Shown here: piece after piece, positions 17,836 through 27,109 of the stretch
How the letters are laid out: every line of letters begins with the position of its first letter
Position numbering within the stretch: position 1 is the stretch's first letter
Assembly (NCBI RefSeq): GCF_016598615.1
Contig: NZ_CP066831.1
Coordinates: 2,976,001-3,040,000, forward strand
Direction of reading: 5' to 3'
Origin: Streptomyces liliifuscus
Lineage (GTDB): Bacteria; Actinomycetota; Actinomycetes; Streptomycetales; Streptomycetaceae
Length of the DNA: 64,000 nucleotides
The notes under the pieces: model-generated
Seen by the model: the letters and a program-made list of their open reading frames with translations, nothing else
Database searches by the model: none
What the model was told of the DNA's origin: nothing
Position numbers and translations under genes: made by a program

Positions 17836-17853
17836 TGTCAAGCACACTTGACA
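17836..17853. promoter_or_regulatory. palindromic operator, distal site
   Basis: TGTCAAGCACACTTGACA, 7-bp arms with a 4-base centre. Its centre is exactly 40 bp from that of the proximal site, close to four helical turns, so two dimers could bind on the same DNA face. Confidence 0.75.
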
Positions 17854-17915
17854 CCGGGCGTCACCTGGGGACCCTCTAACAGGGCTAACGACAGCCGGCC
17901 CGCACCCGAGGGGGG

Positions 17916-18947
17916 CTAAATGGTCTGCCAGGCCTCCAGGGCCAGGCCCGGCTCTTCCTTTCGGCGGGTCAGGAGGAGGTGGCCGTTGGCCGGCTGGAGG
18001 GTGGCGGCCGTGACGCGGCCCTCGTGGTCGTGGCCCAGCGACAGCTGGACGTCCGCGGGGAGCTGGGGACCGGACTCGGTCCACCACGCCCCCGCAGACT
18101 CCTGCTCGGTCGGATAGGCGGCGAAGGCGATACGGCCGCTCAAGGACCGCTGGGCGAGCAACGTGCAGTCGACGCCGTCGAGCGTGCAGCGGATCGCGGA
18201 CACCGGTCCCGGCCCGGCGCAGGTCAGAAGCGCGACCGGCTCACTGCCGGCCCGCCACGCGCACACCGTGTCCGACTCGTCCGTGAAGAAGAGCGTCACA
18301 TGCTCGTCGGAGGTGGTGAGGGCCCTCAGCGTCCCCGGCCGCGCCGCCACCTTCAGCGGCTCCTCGTCGATCGCGGGGATGTGGCCAGGGCCGAGCTGGG
18401 TCCAGCGCAGGATGCCCGCCGGCGAGGCCGCGTACAACTCGACGAGCCCCGACGCCCGGGTCACTGCCGCCAGTTCGCCCTCGACCTCACGGCCCTTGAG
18501 GTCGCGCCACGGGCCCCACCCGCCGCGCTCCTTCTGGCCGCGCATACTGACGCCGCCACCCCTGTTGGGTACGAAGACATGGGCGCGGCCCTGCGCGTCG
18601 ACCGTGACGGCCGGTACCCCGGTCGCCTCGCCCTTCTTGTTGGGATGCCCGAGGGGATTCCAGTCGAGGGCCGCGAGATGCGGCCGGAAGTGCGTGGCGT
18701 GGACGAGCCCCGACTCCTGCCCGCCGGTGGGACGCCAGGACACCAGATGGGCGTAACCGTCGGTTCCCTGCCCCACGGCGAGCGCGGGATGGACACGCTG
18801 GTCGCCGCCGACCGTACGGGGCGCCGACCATGCGCCGCCCGGGTGCTGCTCGGCCCAGCACCACACCGCTTCGTCCCGCGGAGCGTAGGCGCCGAGTCTG
18901 CCGTCCCGGCCGCGTATGAGCCAGTCACCGTTCACTGTGCGGACCAT
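17916..18947 (-). CDS. hypothetical protein, probable beta-propeller
   Basis: 343-aa protein without signal peptide or membrane helix. It has recurrent Trp/Gly-rich blades (VNGDWLIRGRDGRLGAYAPR, GPWRDLKGREVEGELAAVTRASGLVEL, GILRWTQLGPGHIP, GAWWTESGPQLPADVQLSLGHDHEGRV) that look like a five- to seven-bladed propeller of the PLL/fucose-lectin or tectonin type. Ligand or enzymatic activity cannot be read from the sequence. ATG at 18947 follows GGGGAG at good spacing; a GTG two codons earlier overlaps that site. It is divergent from the NYN-domain gene. I have seen it only as a hypothetical in streptomycetes. Confidence 0.7.
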   Translation of the reverse strand: MVRTVNGDWLIRGRDGRLGAYAPRDEAVWCWAEQHPGGAWSAPRTVGGDQRVHPALAVGQGTDGYAHLVSWRPTGGQESGLVHATHFRPHLAALDWNPLGHPNKKGEATGVPAVTVDAQGRAHVFVPNRGGGVSMRGQKERGGWGPWRDLKGREVEGELAAVTRASGLVELYAASPAGILRWTQLGPGHIPAIDEEPLKVAARPGTLRALTTSDEHVTLFFTDESDTVCAWRAGSEPVALLTCAGPGPVSAIRCTLDGVDCTLLAQRSLSGRIAFAAYPTEQESAGAWWTESGPQLPADVQLSLGHDHEGRVTAATLQPANGHLLLTRRKEEPGLALEAWQTI

Positions 18948-19004
18948 TGACACTCCCCCACTCTAATCGGGTCGTGTGATCCCCCTCCGTGCGACCCTGG
19001 CCAC

Positions 19005-19379
19005 ATGGACGCCCCGCTGCTCGTGATCGTCGACGCCGCCAATGTGGTCGGGTCCGTACCCGACGGCTGGTGGCGCGACCGCAAGGGCGCCGCGGAGCGT
19101 CTGCGGGATCTGCTCGTCCCGTACGCCACCGACGGGCTGCCGGCGCACCCGGGTCCCCTGGAGCTGGTCCTCGTGGTCGAGGGCGGCGCTCGCGGCATCG
19201 CCTCCGCCCCGGGCGTACGGGTCGACGAGGCGCCCGGCAGCGGCGACGACCGCATCGTGGAACTGACCGCCGAGGCCGCGGACCGCCCGCGTCTGGTGGT
19301 CACGGCCGACCGTGAACTGCGCCGCCGGGTGAGCGAGTTGGGCGCGGAGGTCACGGGCCCACGCACGGTCCGCCCCTAG
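19005..19379 (+). CDS. NYN/PIN-like domain protein (annotated elsewhere as NTP pyrophosphohydrolase)
   Basis: 124-aa cytoplasmic protein. It has the acidic pattern of a PIN/NYN-type nuclease fold: LLVIVDAANVVGSVPDGWW near the N terminus (first Asp), GSGDDRIVELTAEA in the middle and LVVTADRELRRRVSELGAEV near the end. These are the three places where metal-binding acids occur in NYN ribonucleases. The label NTP pyrophosphohydrolase used for relatives is not supported by any MazG-like motif here. Its ATG is 57 bases from the divergent propeller gene start. Confidence 0.7.
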   Translation: MDAPLLVIVDAANVVGSVPDGWWRDRKGAAERLRDLLVPYATDGLPAHPGPLELVLVVEGGARGIASAPGVRVDEAPGSGDDRIVELTAEAADRPRLVVTADRELRRRVSELGAEVTGPRTVRP

Positions 19380-19645
19380 CCCCCACACCGCACGTCGTCG
19401 CCCCTCACCTCATAGGCCCGCACACCGTCCCAGCCCCTGGGAGCCGTCTCACGGGCGCGTACGGCACCGCCCCGTCCCACCCATGCCCACTTGTCCGTAC
19501 CGGGCCGTCAGGGGCCGCCGTGGCGACGGCGGTCGGCGCGCGGACGCACGCGGTCCGGCCCCGCGGTCTCCGCCGGAGCGGGACGTACGGGGCCGGTTGA
19601 TCGCGAGGGTCGGTCGATCGCGAGGGTGGATCGAAAGCGGGGCGG

Positions 19646-21169
19646 TTACTCGCTGTCTCCGCGCTGCGGCTTGACGGTATCGGCGGCCACGGCCTCCTCG
19701 CCGCGTCCGAGACGGCTGTGGGAGCGGCCGTACACGAAGTACACGAGGAAGCCGATCGCCATCCAGATGCCGAACCGCAGCCAGGTCTCGGCGGGCAGGT
19801 TGAGCATCAGCCACAGCGAGGCGAGGACGGAGACGATCGGCAGGAACGGCACCAGCGGGGTACGGAAGGAGCGGTGCAGTTCGGGGCGGGTGCGGCGGAG
19901 GATGATCACGCCGATCGCGACGACGACGAACGCGAACAGCGTGCCGATGTTGACCAGTTCGGCGAGCTCGCTCAGGCTCGTGAAGCCCGCGAGGATCGCG
20001 ATGATCACGCCGAGCAGGATGGTCGGCCGGTGCGGGGTCTTGAAGCGCGGGTGGACGCGCGAGAAGAAGCGCGGCAGCAGTCCGTCGCGGCTCATCGCGA
20101 AGAAGACCCGGGTCTGGCCGAGGAGCAGGATCATGCAGACCGTCGTGAGGCCGACTGCGGCGCCGAAGCTGATGAAGCCCGCGAACCAGGGGTGCCCGGT
20201 GGCCTTGAACGCGTCGGCCAGCGGGGCGTCCACGGAGAGCTCGGTGTAGTGCTGCATACCGGTCACGACGATCGCCACCGCCACATACAGCGTCGTACAG
20301 ATGATCAGGGAGCCGAGGATGCCGCGCGGCATGTCCCGCTGGGGGTTGCGGGTCTCCTCGGCGGCCGTGGCCACGACGTCGAAGCCGATGAAGGCGAAGA
20401 AGACGACGGAGGCGGCGGTGAAGATGCCCATCACGCCGAAGTTGGAGGGGGCCCAGCCGAACATCAGCTGGATGAGCGGGGATTGGAGATCACCGCCCGC
20501 CGACACCTCCTGCGCCTTGGGGATGAACGGGTCGTAGTTGTCGCCCTTGATGAAGAAGGCACCGGCGATGATGACGACCATGACGACGGTGACCTTGATG
20601 GCGACGACGATCGCGGTGATCCGGGCGGAGAGCTTCATCCCGATCACGAGGATGCCGGTGAGCACCAGCACGAGGGCGGCGGCGAGGATGTCGAAGCCGA
20701 AGCCGTCGGCCCCCTCTCTTCCGCTGAGCGCCGCCGGCAGTTGCCAGCCCGCGTTGTCCAGCAGCGAGGCGATGTAGCCCGACCAGCCGACGGCGACCAC
20801 CGCCGTGCCGAGCGCGAACTCCAGCACGAGGTCCCAGCCGATGATCCAGGCGGGCAGCTCCCCGAGCGAGGCGTACGAGAACGTGTACGCGGAGCCGGCC
20901 ACCGGAACCGTGGAGGCGAACTCGGCGTAGCAGAGCGCGGCGAGCGCGCAGACGACCCCGGCGACGATGAAGGCCAGGGCTACGGCGGGACCGGCGTTGT
21001 TCTTGGCGACCGTGCCGGTCAGGACGAAGATGCCGGTGCCGATGATGACACCGACGCCGAAGACGGTCAGATCCAGCGCGGACAAGGATTTCTTGAGCGC
21101 GTGCTCTGGCTCCTCGGTATCGAGGATGGACTGTTCGACCTTCTTCGTCCTGAAGAGGGTGCTGCTCAC
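19646..21169 (-). CDS. APC superfamily cationic/branched amino-acid permease
   Basis: 507-aa transporter with twelve predicted membrane segments. The helix-1 substrate-binding signature is present (LTVFGVGVIIGTGIFVLTG), as is the conserved EFASTVPVAGSAYTFSYASLGELPAWIIGWDL segment of the CAT/YfnA group, and FFAFIGFDVVATAAEETRNPQRD in helix 6. The start is a GTG at 21169. Amino-acid specificity is not readable. It is followed by about 265 bp without genes (19380-19645), where I see only a short direct repeat of GATCGCGAGGGT at 19599-19627. Confidence 0.92.
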   Translation of the reverse strand: MSSTLFRTKKVEQSILDTEEPEHALKKSLSALDLTVFGVGVIIGTGIFVLTGTVAKNNAGPAVALAFIVAGVVCALAALCYAEFASTVPVAGSAYTFSYASLGELPAWIIGWDLVLEFALGTAVVAVGWSGYIASLLDNAGWQLPAALSGREGADGFGFDILAAALVLVLTGILVIGMKLSARITAIVVAIKVTVVMVVIIAGAFFIKGDNYDPFIPKAQEVSAGGDLQSPLIQLMFGWAPSNFGVMGIFTAASVVFFAFIGFDVVATAAEETRNPQRDMPRGILGSLIICTTLYVAVAIVVTGMQHYTELSVDAPLADAFKATGHPWFAGFISFGAAVGLTTVCMILLLGQTRVFFAMSRDGLLPRFFSRVHPRFKTPHRPTILLGVIIAILAGFTSLSELAELVNIGTLFAFVVVAIGVIILRRTRPELHRSFRTPLVPFLPIVSVLASLWLMLNLPAETWLRFGIWMAIGFLVYFVYGRSHSRLGRGEEAVAADTVKPQRGDSE

Positions 21170-21251
21170 GGCGTACCTCCCACGCTTGTCGTCCTCGACA
21201 TGATCGAGAGGGGGCGTGGTCCGTATGCCCCGGCGCGGCAGGTTTCACGCT

Positions 21252-21297
21252 AATGGGCCGGTTTCACCACCGTAAAGGGTGTGGAAACCGGCCCATT
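21252..21297. terminator. terminator hairpin after dxs
   Basis: 14-bp perfect arms (AATGGGCCGGTTTC and complement) with an 18-base loop that itself can pair (CACC/GGTG). It starts 10 bases after the dxs stop in the leftward reading direction. Confidence 0.85.
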
Positions 21298-21306
21298 GAG
21301 CCCTGT

Positions 21307-23262
21307 TCAGTCGCGGGCGGACTCCACCGTGGCGTGGGCCTGCTCGGTGGGGGTCCCCCCGTTCGAGCGAAGCCGGGAGTGGGGGAGGCCGTCGAGCTTG
21401 GAGACGAGGCCGGTGACCTGCCGGGCGATGTCCGGTGCGGTCAGTCCGATCTCGGCCAGCACCTCCTTGCGGGAGGCGTGGTCCAGGAAGCGGGGCGGGA
21501 TGCCGAAGTCGCGCAGCGGTACGTCCACGCCCGCGTCGCGCAGGGCCTGGGCGACGGCCGAACCGACGCCGCCGACGCGGGAGTTGTCCTCGACGGTGAC
21601 GACCACGCGGTGCTGCTCGGCGAGCGGGGCCATGGCCTCGTCGACGGGCTTGACCCAGCGCGGGTCGACGACGGTCGTGGAGATGCCCTGCTTGTCGAGA
21701 AGGCCGGCGATCTCCAGGCACATCGGAGCCAGGGCGCCGACGGAGACGAGCAGCACGTCCGGGGCGTCGGTGCCCGGCTCGCGCAGGACGTCCATGCCGC
21801 CGATCCGGCCCACGGCGGGTACGGCGGGACCGACCGCGCCCTTGGAGAAGCGGACCACGGTCGGCGCGTCGGTGACCTCGACGGCCTCGCGGAGCTGGGC
21901 GCGGACCTGGTCGGCGTCGCGCGGGGCGGCCAGCCGCAGCCCGGGGACGACCTGGAGGATCGACATGTCCCACATGCCGTTGTGGGAGGCGCCGTCGGTG
22001 CCGGTGATGCCGGCCCGGTCGAGGACGAAGGTGACTCCGCACTTGTGCAGGGCCACGTCCATCAGGACCTGGTCGAAGGCGCGGTTGAGGAAGGTCGCGT
22101 ACACGGCGAAGACGGGGTGCAGGCCGCCGGTGGCGAGGCCGGCCGCGGAGACCGCCGCGTGCTGCTCGGCGATGCCGACGTCGTACACCCGGTCCGGGAA
22201 GGCCTTGGCGAACTTGTCGAGGCCGACCGGCTGGAGCATGGCGGCCGTGATGGCGACGACGTCCTCGCGCTCCTTGCCGAGCTTGACCATCTCCTCGCCG
22301 AACACGGACGTCCAGTCGGCGCCGGAGGAGGCGATCGGCAGGCCCGTGTCGGGGTGGATCTTGCCGACGGCGTGGAAACGGTCCGCCTCGTCCTGGAGGG
22401 CGGGCTGGTAGCCGCGGCCCTTCTCGGTGAGGCAGTGCACGATGACGGGGCCGCCGAAGCGCTTGGCGCGCACGAGCGCGGACTCCAGGGCCTCGATGTC
22501 GTGGCCGTCGATCGGGCCGACGTACTTCAGGCCCAGGTCCTCGAACATGCCCTGCGGGGCGATGAAGTCCTTGAGGCCCTTCTTGGCGCCGTGCAGGGTT
22601 TCGTAGAGCGGCCTTCCGACGACGGGCGTGCGCTCCAGAATGTCCTTGCCCCGGGCCAGGAAGCGCTCGTAGCCGTCGGTGGTGCGCAGGGTCGCCAGGT
22701 GGTTGGCGAGGCCGCCGATCGTGGGGGCGTACGACCGCTCGTTGTCGTTGACGACGATGACGAGCGGGCGGTCCTTGGCGTCGGCGATGTTGTTGAGCGC
22801 CTCCCAGGCCATGCCGCCGGTGAGGGCTCCGTCGCCGATGACGGCGACTACGTGGTCCTCTTTTCGCAGGACCTCGTTGGCTTTCGCGAGGCCGTCGGCC
22901 CAGCCGAGGACCGTGGAGGCGTGGGAGTTCTCGATGACGTCGTGCTCGGACTCCGCCTGCGAGGGGTAGCCGGACAGGCCGCCCTTCATCTTCAGCTTCG
23001 AGAAGTCCTGGCGGCCCGTGAGCAGCTTGTGCACATAGGACTGGTGTCCCGTGTCCCAGAGGATTCTGTCCTTCGGGGACTCGAAGACGCGGTGCAGCGC
23101 GATGGTGAGCTCCACGACACCGAGGTTCGGGCCGAGGTGGCCGCCGGTCTTGGAGACCTCTTCGACGAGGAAGGTCCGGATCTCGCCTGCCAGCTGGTCC
23201 AGCTGCTCCAGGCTGAGCCGGTCCAGATCGCGCGGTCCCCTGATGCGGGTCAGCAGCGGCAC
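21307..23262 (-). CDS. dxs: 1-deoxy-D-xylulose-5-phosphate synthase
   Basis: Thiamine diphosphate enzyme that makes DXP from pyruvate and glyceraldehyde 3-phosphate, the first step of the MEP isoprenoid pathway. 651 aa. Seen: [21 protein letters not shown] and [15 protein letters not shown] at the N terminus, the ThDP motif [19 protein letters not shown], the YVGPIDGHD motif, and the transketolase pyrimidine domain with [19 protein letters not shown] and the conserved [18 protein letters not shown] start at 23262 preceded by AAGGAGG. Streptomycetes often carry two dxs copies; only one is visible here. Confidence 0.97.
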   Translation of the reverse strand: MPLLTRIRGPRDLDRLSLEQLDQLAGEIRTFLVEEVSKTGGHLGPNLGVVELTIALHRVFESPKDRILWDTGHQSYVHKLLTGRQDFSKLKMKGGLSGYPSQAESEHDVIENSHASTVLGWADGLAKANEVLRKEDHVVAVIGDGALTGGMAWEALNNIADAKDRPLVIVVNDNERSYAPTIGGLANHLATLRTTDGYERFLARGKDILERTPVVGRPLYETLHGAKKGLKDFIAPQGMFEDLGLKYVGPIDGHDIEALESALVRAKRFGGPVIVHCLTEKGRGYQPALQDEADRFHAVGKIHPDTGLPIASSGADWTSVFGEEMVKLGKEREDVVAITAAMLQPVGLDKFAKAFPDRVYDVGIAEQHAAVSAAGLATGGLHPVFAVYATFLNRAFDQVLMDVALHKCGVTFVLDRAGITGTDGASHNGMWDMSILQVVPGLRLAAPRDADQVRAQLREAVEVTDAPTVVRFSKGAVGPAVPAVGRIGGMDVLREPGTDAPDVLLVSVGALAPMCLEIAGLLDKQGISTTVVDPRWVKPVDEAMAPLAEQHRVVVTVEDNSRVGGVGSAVAQALRDAGVDVPLRDFGIPPRFLDHASRKEVLAEIGLTAPDIARQVTGLVSKLDGLPHSRLRSNGGTPTEQAHATVESARD

Positions 23263-23424
23263 CCGTGCCTCCTTGCAGTAGAGCTGATCGAGCTTTCGCC
23301 GGGTCTGTCGAGTCTAATGTTCCGCCTTTCACGGCGGCGGCCGGGCTGTGCGTCGTACGTCACGCGTTCGGCCGTAAAACATCTCGCCCACAGCTCCCGC
23401 CACCAAACGCACCAGGACAAACGA

Positions 23425-23459
23425 AAGTGCCCGACACCGCCATTGGTGTCGGGCACTTG
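23425..23459. terminator. terminator hairpin between dxs and the xyl operon
   Basis: 14-bp exact arms (AAGTGCCCGACACC and complement) around a 7-base loop, about 110 bases beyond the xylH stop. Confidence 0.8.
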
Positions 23460-23499
23460 TCCGAAAGGGGCTTCGCCCTGTCGAGGGGCTTCGCCCCTA

Positions 23500-23522
23500 A
23501 GGGGCGCGGGGAACTGCGCGAC
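23500..23522 (+). repeat. dispersed intergenic repeat copy
   Basis: AGGGGCGCGGGGAACTGCGC core plus GACCAGCCACAA tail, 50 bases downstream of xylH, next to further GC-rich repeats (GGGGCTTCGCCC twice at 23468-23497). Confidence 0.8.
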
Positions 23523-23571
23523 CAGCCACAAGCCGGCCGGCAGCTCTCCACAACCGTCAGGCCATGTACCG

Positions 23572-24864
23572 CTACGCGCGACCCGCCGTCTTCTGCGTCT
23601 TCCGGGTGATCGAGTCGATGACGACCGTGGCCAGAAGCACACCACCAGTGATCATGTACTGAACCGGCGTGGCGATGCCCTCAAGGGCCAGCCCGTACTG
23701 GATCGACGTGATCACCATGACACCGAGCAGCGCGTTCCACGTACGCCCGCGCCCACCGAAGAGGCTGGTGCCACCGATGACCGCCGCCGCGATGACGTTC
23801 ATCAGAAGGTCACCCGCACCGGCGCTCTGGTTGGCCGCCGCGATCTTCGAGGCCCAGAACAGACCGCCCACCGCGGCGAAGAAGCCCGCGATGGCGAAGA
23901 CCGAGATCCGTACCGCCGTGACGTTGATACCGGCACGCCGGGACGCCTCCACGCTGCCGCCGAGCGCGAAGATCTTGCGGCCGTAGGTCGTGCGGCGCAG
24001 CACGAAGTCCGTGATCACCAGGACCAGGACGAACAGCAGCAGCGCCAGGGGCAGACCCTTGTACTGGTTGAACATGATCGCCGCGGCGAAGGCGACGACC
24101 GCGAGGATCGCCGTGCGCACCACGATGTCGACGAGCGGCCGGGCCGGGATGCCCGCCGCCTCACGGCGGCGGCTGTCCAGGAACGAGGTGACGAAGAAGA
24201 GCGCCACCGCGACCACCGCGAGCCCGTAGGCGGCCGCGACGTCCGAGAAGTAGTACGTGGTCAGCTTGCCGACCACGCCGTCGCCGTCGAGGTTGATCGT
24301 GCCGTTCTCGCCCAGGATCTGGAGCATGAAGCCGAGCCAGAACAGCAGACCGGCCAGGGTGACCGCGAACGCGGGCGCGCCGATCCTGGCGAAGAAGAAG
24401 CCGTGGATGGCGCCGATGGCCGCACCGCTGGCGAGGGCGATGAGGACCGACAGCCACTCGTTCACGCCGTTGGTGACGCTGAGCACGGCGGTGATGGCGC
24501 CCGCCACACCGCTGACCGAGCCGACCGACAGGTCGATCTCGCCGAGCAGCAGCACGAAGATGATGCCCACCGACATCATGCCGGTGGCGACCATCGCGAC
24601 GGCGATGTTGTTGAGGTTCTCGGCCGAGAGGAAGGCCGAGTTGAGGCTCTGGAAGATGACGCAGATGACGATCAGACCGACGACGACCGGGATGGAGCCC
24701 AGGTCACCGGCGCGCATCTTGCGCTTGAACTCGTCGAGGTAGCCCGCGAAGCCCCGCTCGCGCACCAGCAGCCGGGGGTCGACGGCGACATCGGCGCCGG
24801 CCGCGGCCTCGGGGTTCTCGACAACGTGGTCGTCGGGAGTGACGGAGGTCTTGTCGATGCTCAC
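23572..24864 (-). CDS. xylH: xylose-type ABC transporter permease
   Basis: 430-aa CUT2 family permease with about ten membrane segments. Signature features: LLLGEIDLSVGSVSGVAGA and AAAVIGGTSLFGGRGRTWNALLGVMVI, the latter being the cytoplasmic loop contacting the ATPase. The N-terminal 60 residues are hydrophilic. The GTG start at 24864 overlaps the xylG stop (GTGA). Last gene of the operon xylF-xylG-xylH. Naming follows the S. coelicolor system next to rok7B7; substrate xylose is inferred from this synteny. Confidence 0.88.
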   Translation of the reverse strand: MSIDKTSVTPDDHVVENPEAAAGADVAVDPRLLVRERGFAGYLDEFKRKMRAGDLGSIPVVVGLIVICVIFQSLNSAFLSAENLNNIAVAMVATGMMSVGIIFVLLLGEIDLSVGSVSGVAGAITAVLSVTNGVNEWLSVLIALASGAAIGAIHGFFFARIGAPAFAVTLAGLLFWLGFMLQILGENGTINLDGDGVVGKLTTYYFSDVAAAYGLAVVAVALFFVTSFLDSRRREAAGIPARPLVDIVVRTAILAVVAFAAAIMFNQYKGLPLALLLFVLVLVITDFVLRRTTYGRKIFALGGSVEASRRAGINVTAVRISVFAIAGFFAAVGGLFWASKIAAANQSAGAGDLLMNVIAAAVIGGTSLFGGRGRTWNALLGVMVITSIQYGLALEGIATPVQYMITGGVLLATVVIDSITRKTQKTAGRA

Positions 24865-25643
24865 TTCTGAGCCTCCCCGTTGCTGCGCGCCGCACGACGG
24901 GTCACGGCGTTGTCCGTGGCACCGGTGATGGCGGAGATGATCTCTTCCTGCGAGGTGGTCTTGACCTCGAACACACCGTTGTTGCGGCCGAGCCGGAGCA
25001 CGGCCACCTTGTCGGCGACGGCCTTGACGTCGGCCATGTTGTGGCTGATGAGCAGGACCGCGTGGCCGCGCTCGCGCAGCCGCTCGACCAGGTCGAGGAC
25101 CTGGGCGGTCTGCTCGACACCGAGGGCCGCGGTGGGCTCGTCGAGGATGACCAGCTTGGGTGCGCCGAGCATGGATCGGGCGATGGCCACCGTCTGGCGC
25201 TGACCGCCGGAGAGCGAGGCGATCGGGATGCGCACGCTGGGGATGCGGATCGACAGCGTCTGGAGCAGTTCGCGCGAGCGGCGCTCCATCTCGACCTCGT
25301 CCAGGATGCCGCGCTTCTTCAGCTCACGGCCCAGGTAGAGGTTGCCGACGACGTCGATGTTGTCGCACAGCGCGAGGTCCTGGTAGACGGTCGCGATGCC
25401 CAGGTGCTGGGCGTCGTGCGGCTTGTTGATCTGGACGGTCTTGCCGTCCCATTCGATGACGCCCTCATCGATGGGGTGCACGCCGGCGATCGTCTTCACC
25501 AGCGTGGATTTTCCGGCGCCGTTGTCGCCGACCAGGGCGACCACCTCGCCGGCGTGGACCTCGAGCTCTACGTCGGTGAGCGCCTGGACGGCACCGAACC
25601 GCTTCGAGACCCCGCGCAACGCCAGGACAGGCGTAGCGGACAC
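24861..25643 (-). CDS. xylG: xylose-type ABC transporter ATP-binding protein
   Basis: 260-aa ATPase with a single nucleotide-binding domain, unlike the duplicated XylG/RbsA of enterobacteria. Walker A GDNGAGKST (about residue 40), Q-loop VYQDLALCDN, signature IASLSGGQRQTVAIARSML, Walker B LVILDEPTAALG and the switch His in LLISHNMAD. I chose the GTG at 25643 (VSATPVLALRGVSKRFGA), because AAGGAG lies nine bases upstream; an ATG three codons earlier overlaps that site. A long untranslated spacer with hairpins separates it from xylF. Confidence 0.92.
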   Translation of the reverse strand: MSATPVLALRGVSKRFGAVQALTDVELEVHAGEVVALVGDNGAGKSTLVKTIAGVHPIDEGVIEWDGKTVQINKPHDAQHLGIATVYQDLALCDNIDVVGNLYLGRELKKRGILDEVEMERRSRELLQTLSIRIPSVRIPIASLSGGQRQTVAIARSMLGAPKLVILDEPTAALGVEQTAQVLDLVERLRERGHAVLLISHNMADVKAVADKVAVLRLGRNNGVFEVKTTSQEEIISAITGATDNAVTRRAARSNGEAQK

Positions 25644-25795
25644 GTTAACCATCTCCTTCGCCGCCTGACCCGGCGGGAGGTTGTGCAGAAGAATTGGGGG
25701 AGGGAGGAAGGATTCCGTCCGGCGCCCCGCCCTAGCTTGCGGGGCTGGTGGTTGCGGGGCGCCGGAGGAGCTTCTGGTACGCGAGCCCCGGACGG

Positions 25796-25850
25796 GATTC
25801 CTTGCGGGAATCAAGCCTCGTACGGGAATCCGATGACGAATTCCCGTACG
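25796..25850. other. intercistronic hairpins between xylF and xylG
   Basis: Two stem-loops in the 230-bp spacer: GATTCC/GGAATC at 25796-25812 and an 11-bp perfect stem (CGTACGGGAAT/ATTCCCGTACG) at 25819-25850, about 20 bases after the xylF stop. They could stop part of transcription or protect the xylF message from 3' exonucleases. Confidence 0.7.
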
Positions 25851-25872
25851 CGGTGAGGGACTTGCGTTTCGG

Positions 25873-26988
25873 CTACTTGAGACCGATCTTGTCGCAGGCG
25901 GCCTTGAACTTCGCCGTGCAGATCTCGTCGAGGGTGTAGATGCCGTCCTTGATGACGGTGTCGTTGATGTTGTCCTTGGTCAGCGACACGACGGGGACGA
26001 GCACCGACGGGACGCCCTTGGTGGTCGGGCTGTCGACCGAGTCCTTGGCGATGGAGTCGAGCTTCTCGCCCTTGGCGAGGGCGACGGCCATCTCCGCGGC
26101 GACGTCCGCCTCCTGCGGGTAGGGCTTGTAGACGCTCATGTACTGCTCACCGGAGACGATGCGCTGCACACCCGCGAGCTCGGCGTCCTGGCCGGTGACC
26201 GGCGGCAGCGGGGTGACGCCCGCGGCCTTCAGGGCGGTGATGATGCCGCCCGCCATGCCGTCGTTGGCGGAGTAGACGCCGACGATGTTGTTCTTGCCGA
26301 TCGCGGAGATCGCGCCTTCCATGTTGGCGTTGGCGTTCTCCGGCTTCCACTCCTTGGTGTCGTACGACTTCGCGATGTCGACCTTGCCCTCGAGCTCGGA
26401 CAGCGCGCCCTTCTTGAAGAGGGCGGCGTTCGGGTCGGTGACCGCGCCGTTCATCATGACGATCTTCGCGGAGGGCTTCGCCTTGTCGCCCAGGGCCGTC
26501 AGAAGCGCCTTGCCCTGGACGCGGCCGACCTCTTCGTTGTCGAAGGAGGTGTAGGCGTCGATCGGGCCCTCGGCCAGACGGTCGTACGCGACGACGGGGA
26601 TGCCGGCGTCCTTGGCCTTCTTCACGCCGTTGGCGATGGCCTTGGAGTCCACCGCGTCCACGATCAGCACGTCCACCTTGTTGGTGATCATCGTGTCGAC
26701 CTGCTGGGACTGCGTGGTGGCGTCCTGCTTGGCGTTGGCGTAGACGATCTCGCCCTTGTTGTTCGTGAGCTCCTTGACCTTCTTCTCGATCAAGGGCTTG
26801 TCGAACTTCTCGTACCGCGCGGTCTGGTTCTCCGGAAGGAGGAGGCCGACCTTGATGGCGTCGCCCTTGGCCGCGGACTTCGTGCTGTCACTGTCGCCGG
26901 CCTCGTCGGCACTGCCACAGGCAGCCAGCGAGACAGCCATCGCACCTGCGGCAACAGCAAAGGCGGCGCGACGCATACGCGTATTCAC
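25873..26988 (-). CDS. xylF: xylose-type ABC transporter substrate-binding lipoprotein
   Basis: 371-aa binding protein of the CUT2 (ribose/xylose) family. Lipoprotein signal MNTRMRRAAFAVAAGAMAVS followed by LAACGSADEAG, with Cys at about residue 24. The PBP type I fold is visible: KVGLLLPENQTARYEKFDKP, VLIVDAVDSKAIANGVKKAKDAGIPVVAYDR, and GVYSANDGMAGGIITALKAAG. Start GTG at 26988 follows GGGAGG at eight bases. It is the first gene of the operon and lies just downstream of the rok7B7 gene (same strand, 120 bp). Confidence 0.92.
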   Translation of the reverse strand: MNTRMRRAAFAVAAGAMAVSLAACGSADEAGDSDSTKSAAKGDAIKVGLLLPENQTARYEKFDKPLIEKKVKELTNNKGEIVYANAKQDATTQSQQVDTMITNKVDVLIVDAVDSKAIANGVKKAKDAGIPVVAYDRLAEGPIDAYTSFDNEEVGRVQGKALLTALGDKAKPSAKIVMMNGAVTDPNAALFKKGALSELEGKVDIAKSYDTKEWKPENANANMEGAISAIGKNNIVGVYSANDGMAGGIITALKAAGVTPLPPVTGQDAELAGVQRIVSGEQYMSVYKPYPQEADVAAEMAVALAKGEKLDSIAKDSVDSPTTKGVPSVLVPVVSLTKDNINDTVIKDGIYTLDEICTAKFKAACDKIGLK

Positions 26989-27109
26989 TTCAGAAACCTC
27001 CCTGACGAGGCCGCGACGTTGCGGCCGAGGTGGCTGGAAGTCAACTCGGCCACAAGTGCGACGTCAAGAAGTAAATCCTTAACGAGATGGCAACGGTGCC
27101 ATCCGTTCT

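Noticed and set aside
19380..19645. Hidden gene in the 265-bp gap before the APC permease
   Set aside because: Short frames have no codon bias or ribosome binding site; only a short direct repeat was seen.
23262..23424. Regulatory RNA in the leader of dxs
   Set aside because: Only scattered weak pairing; no conserved thiamine (THI-box) features visible.
21253..24870. 1205-aa open frame on the plus strand over dxs and xylH
   Set aside because: Opposite to two well-supported genes, with third-position bias matching the minus-strand genes and composition (Arg, Gly, Asp, Val rich) typical of antisense frames in high-G+C DNA.
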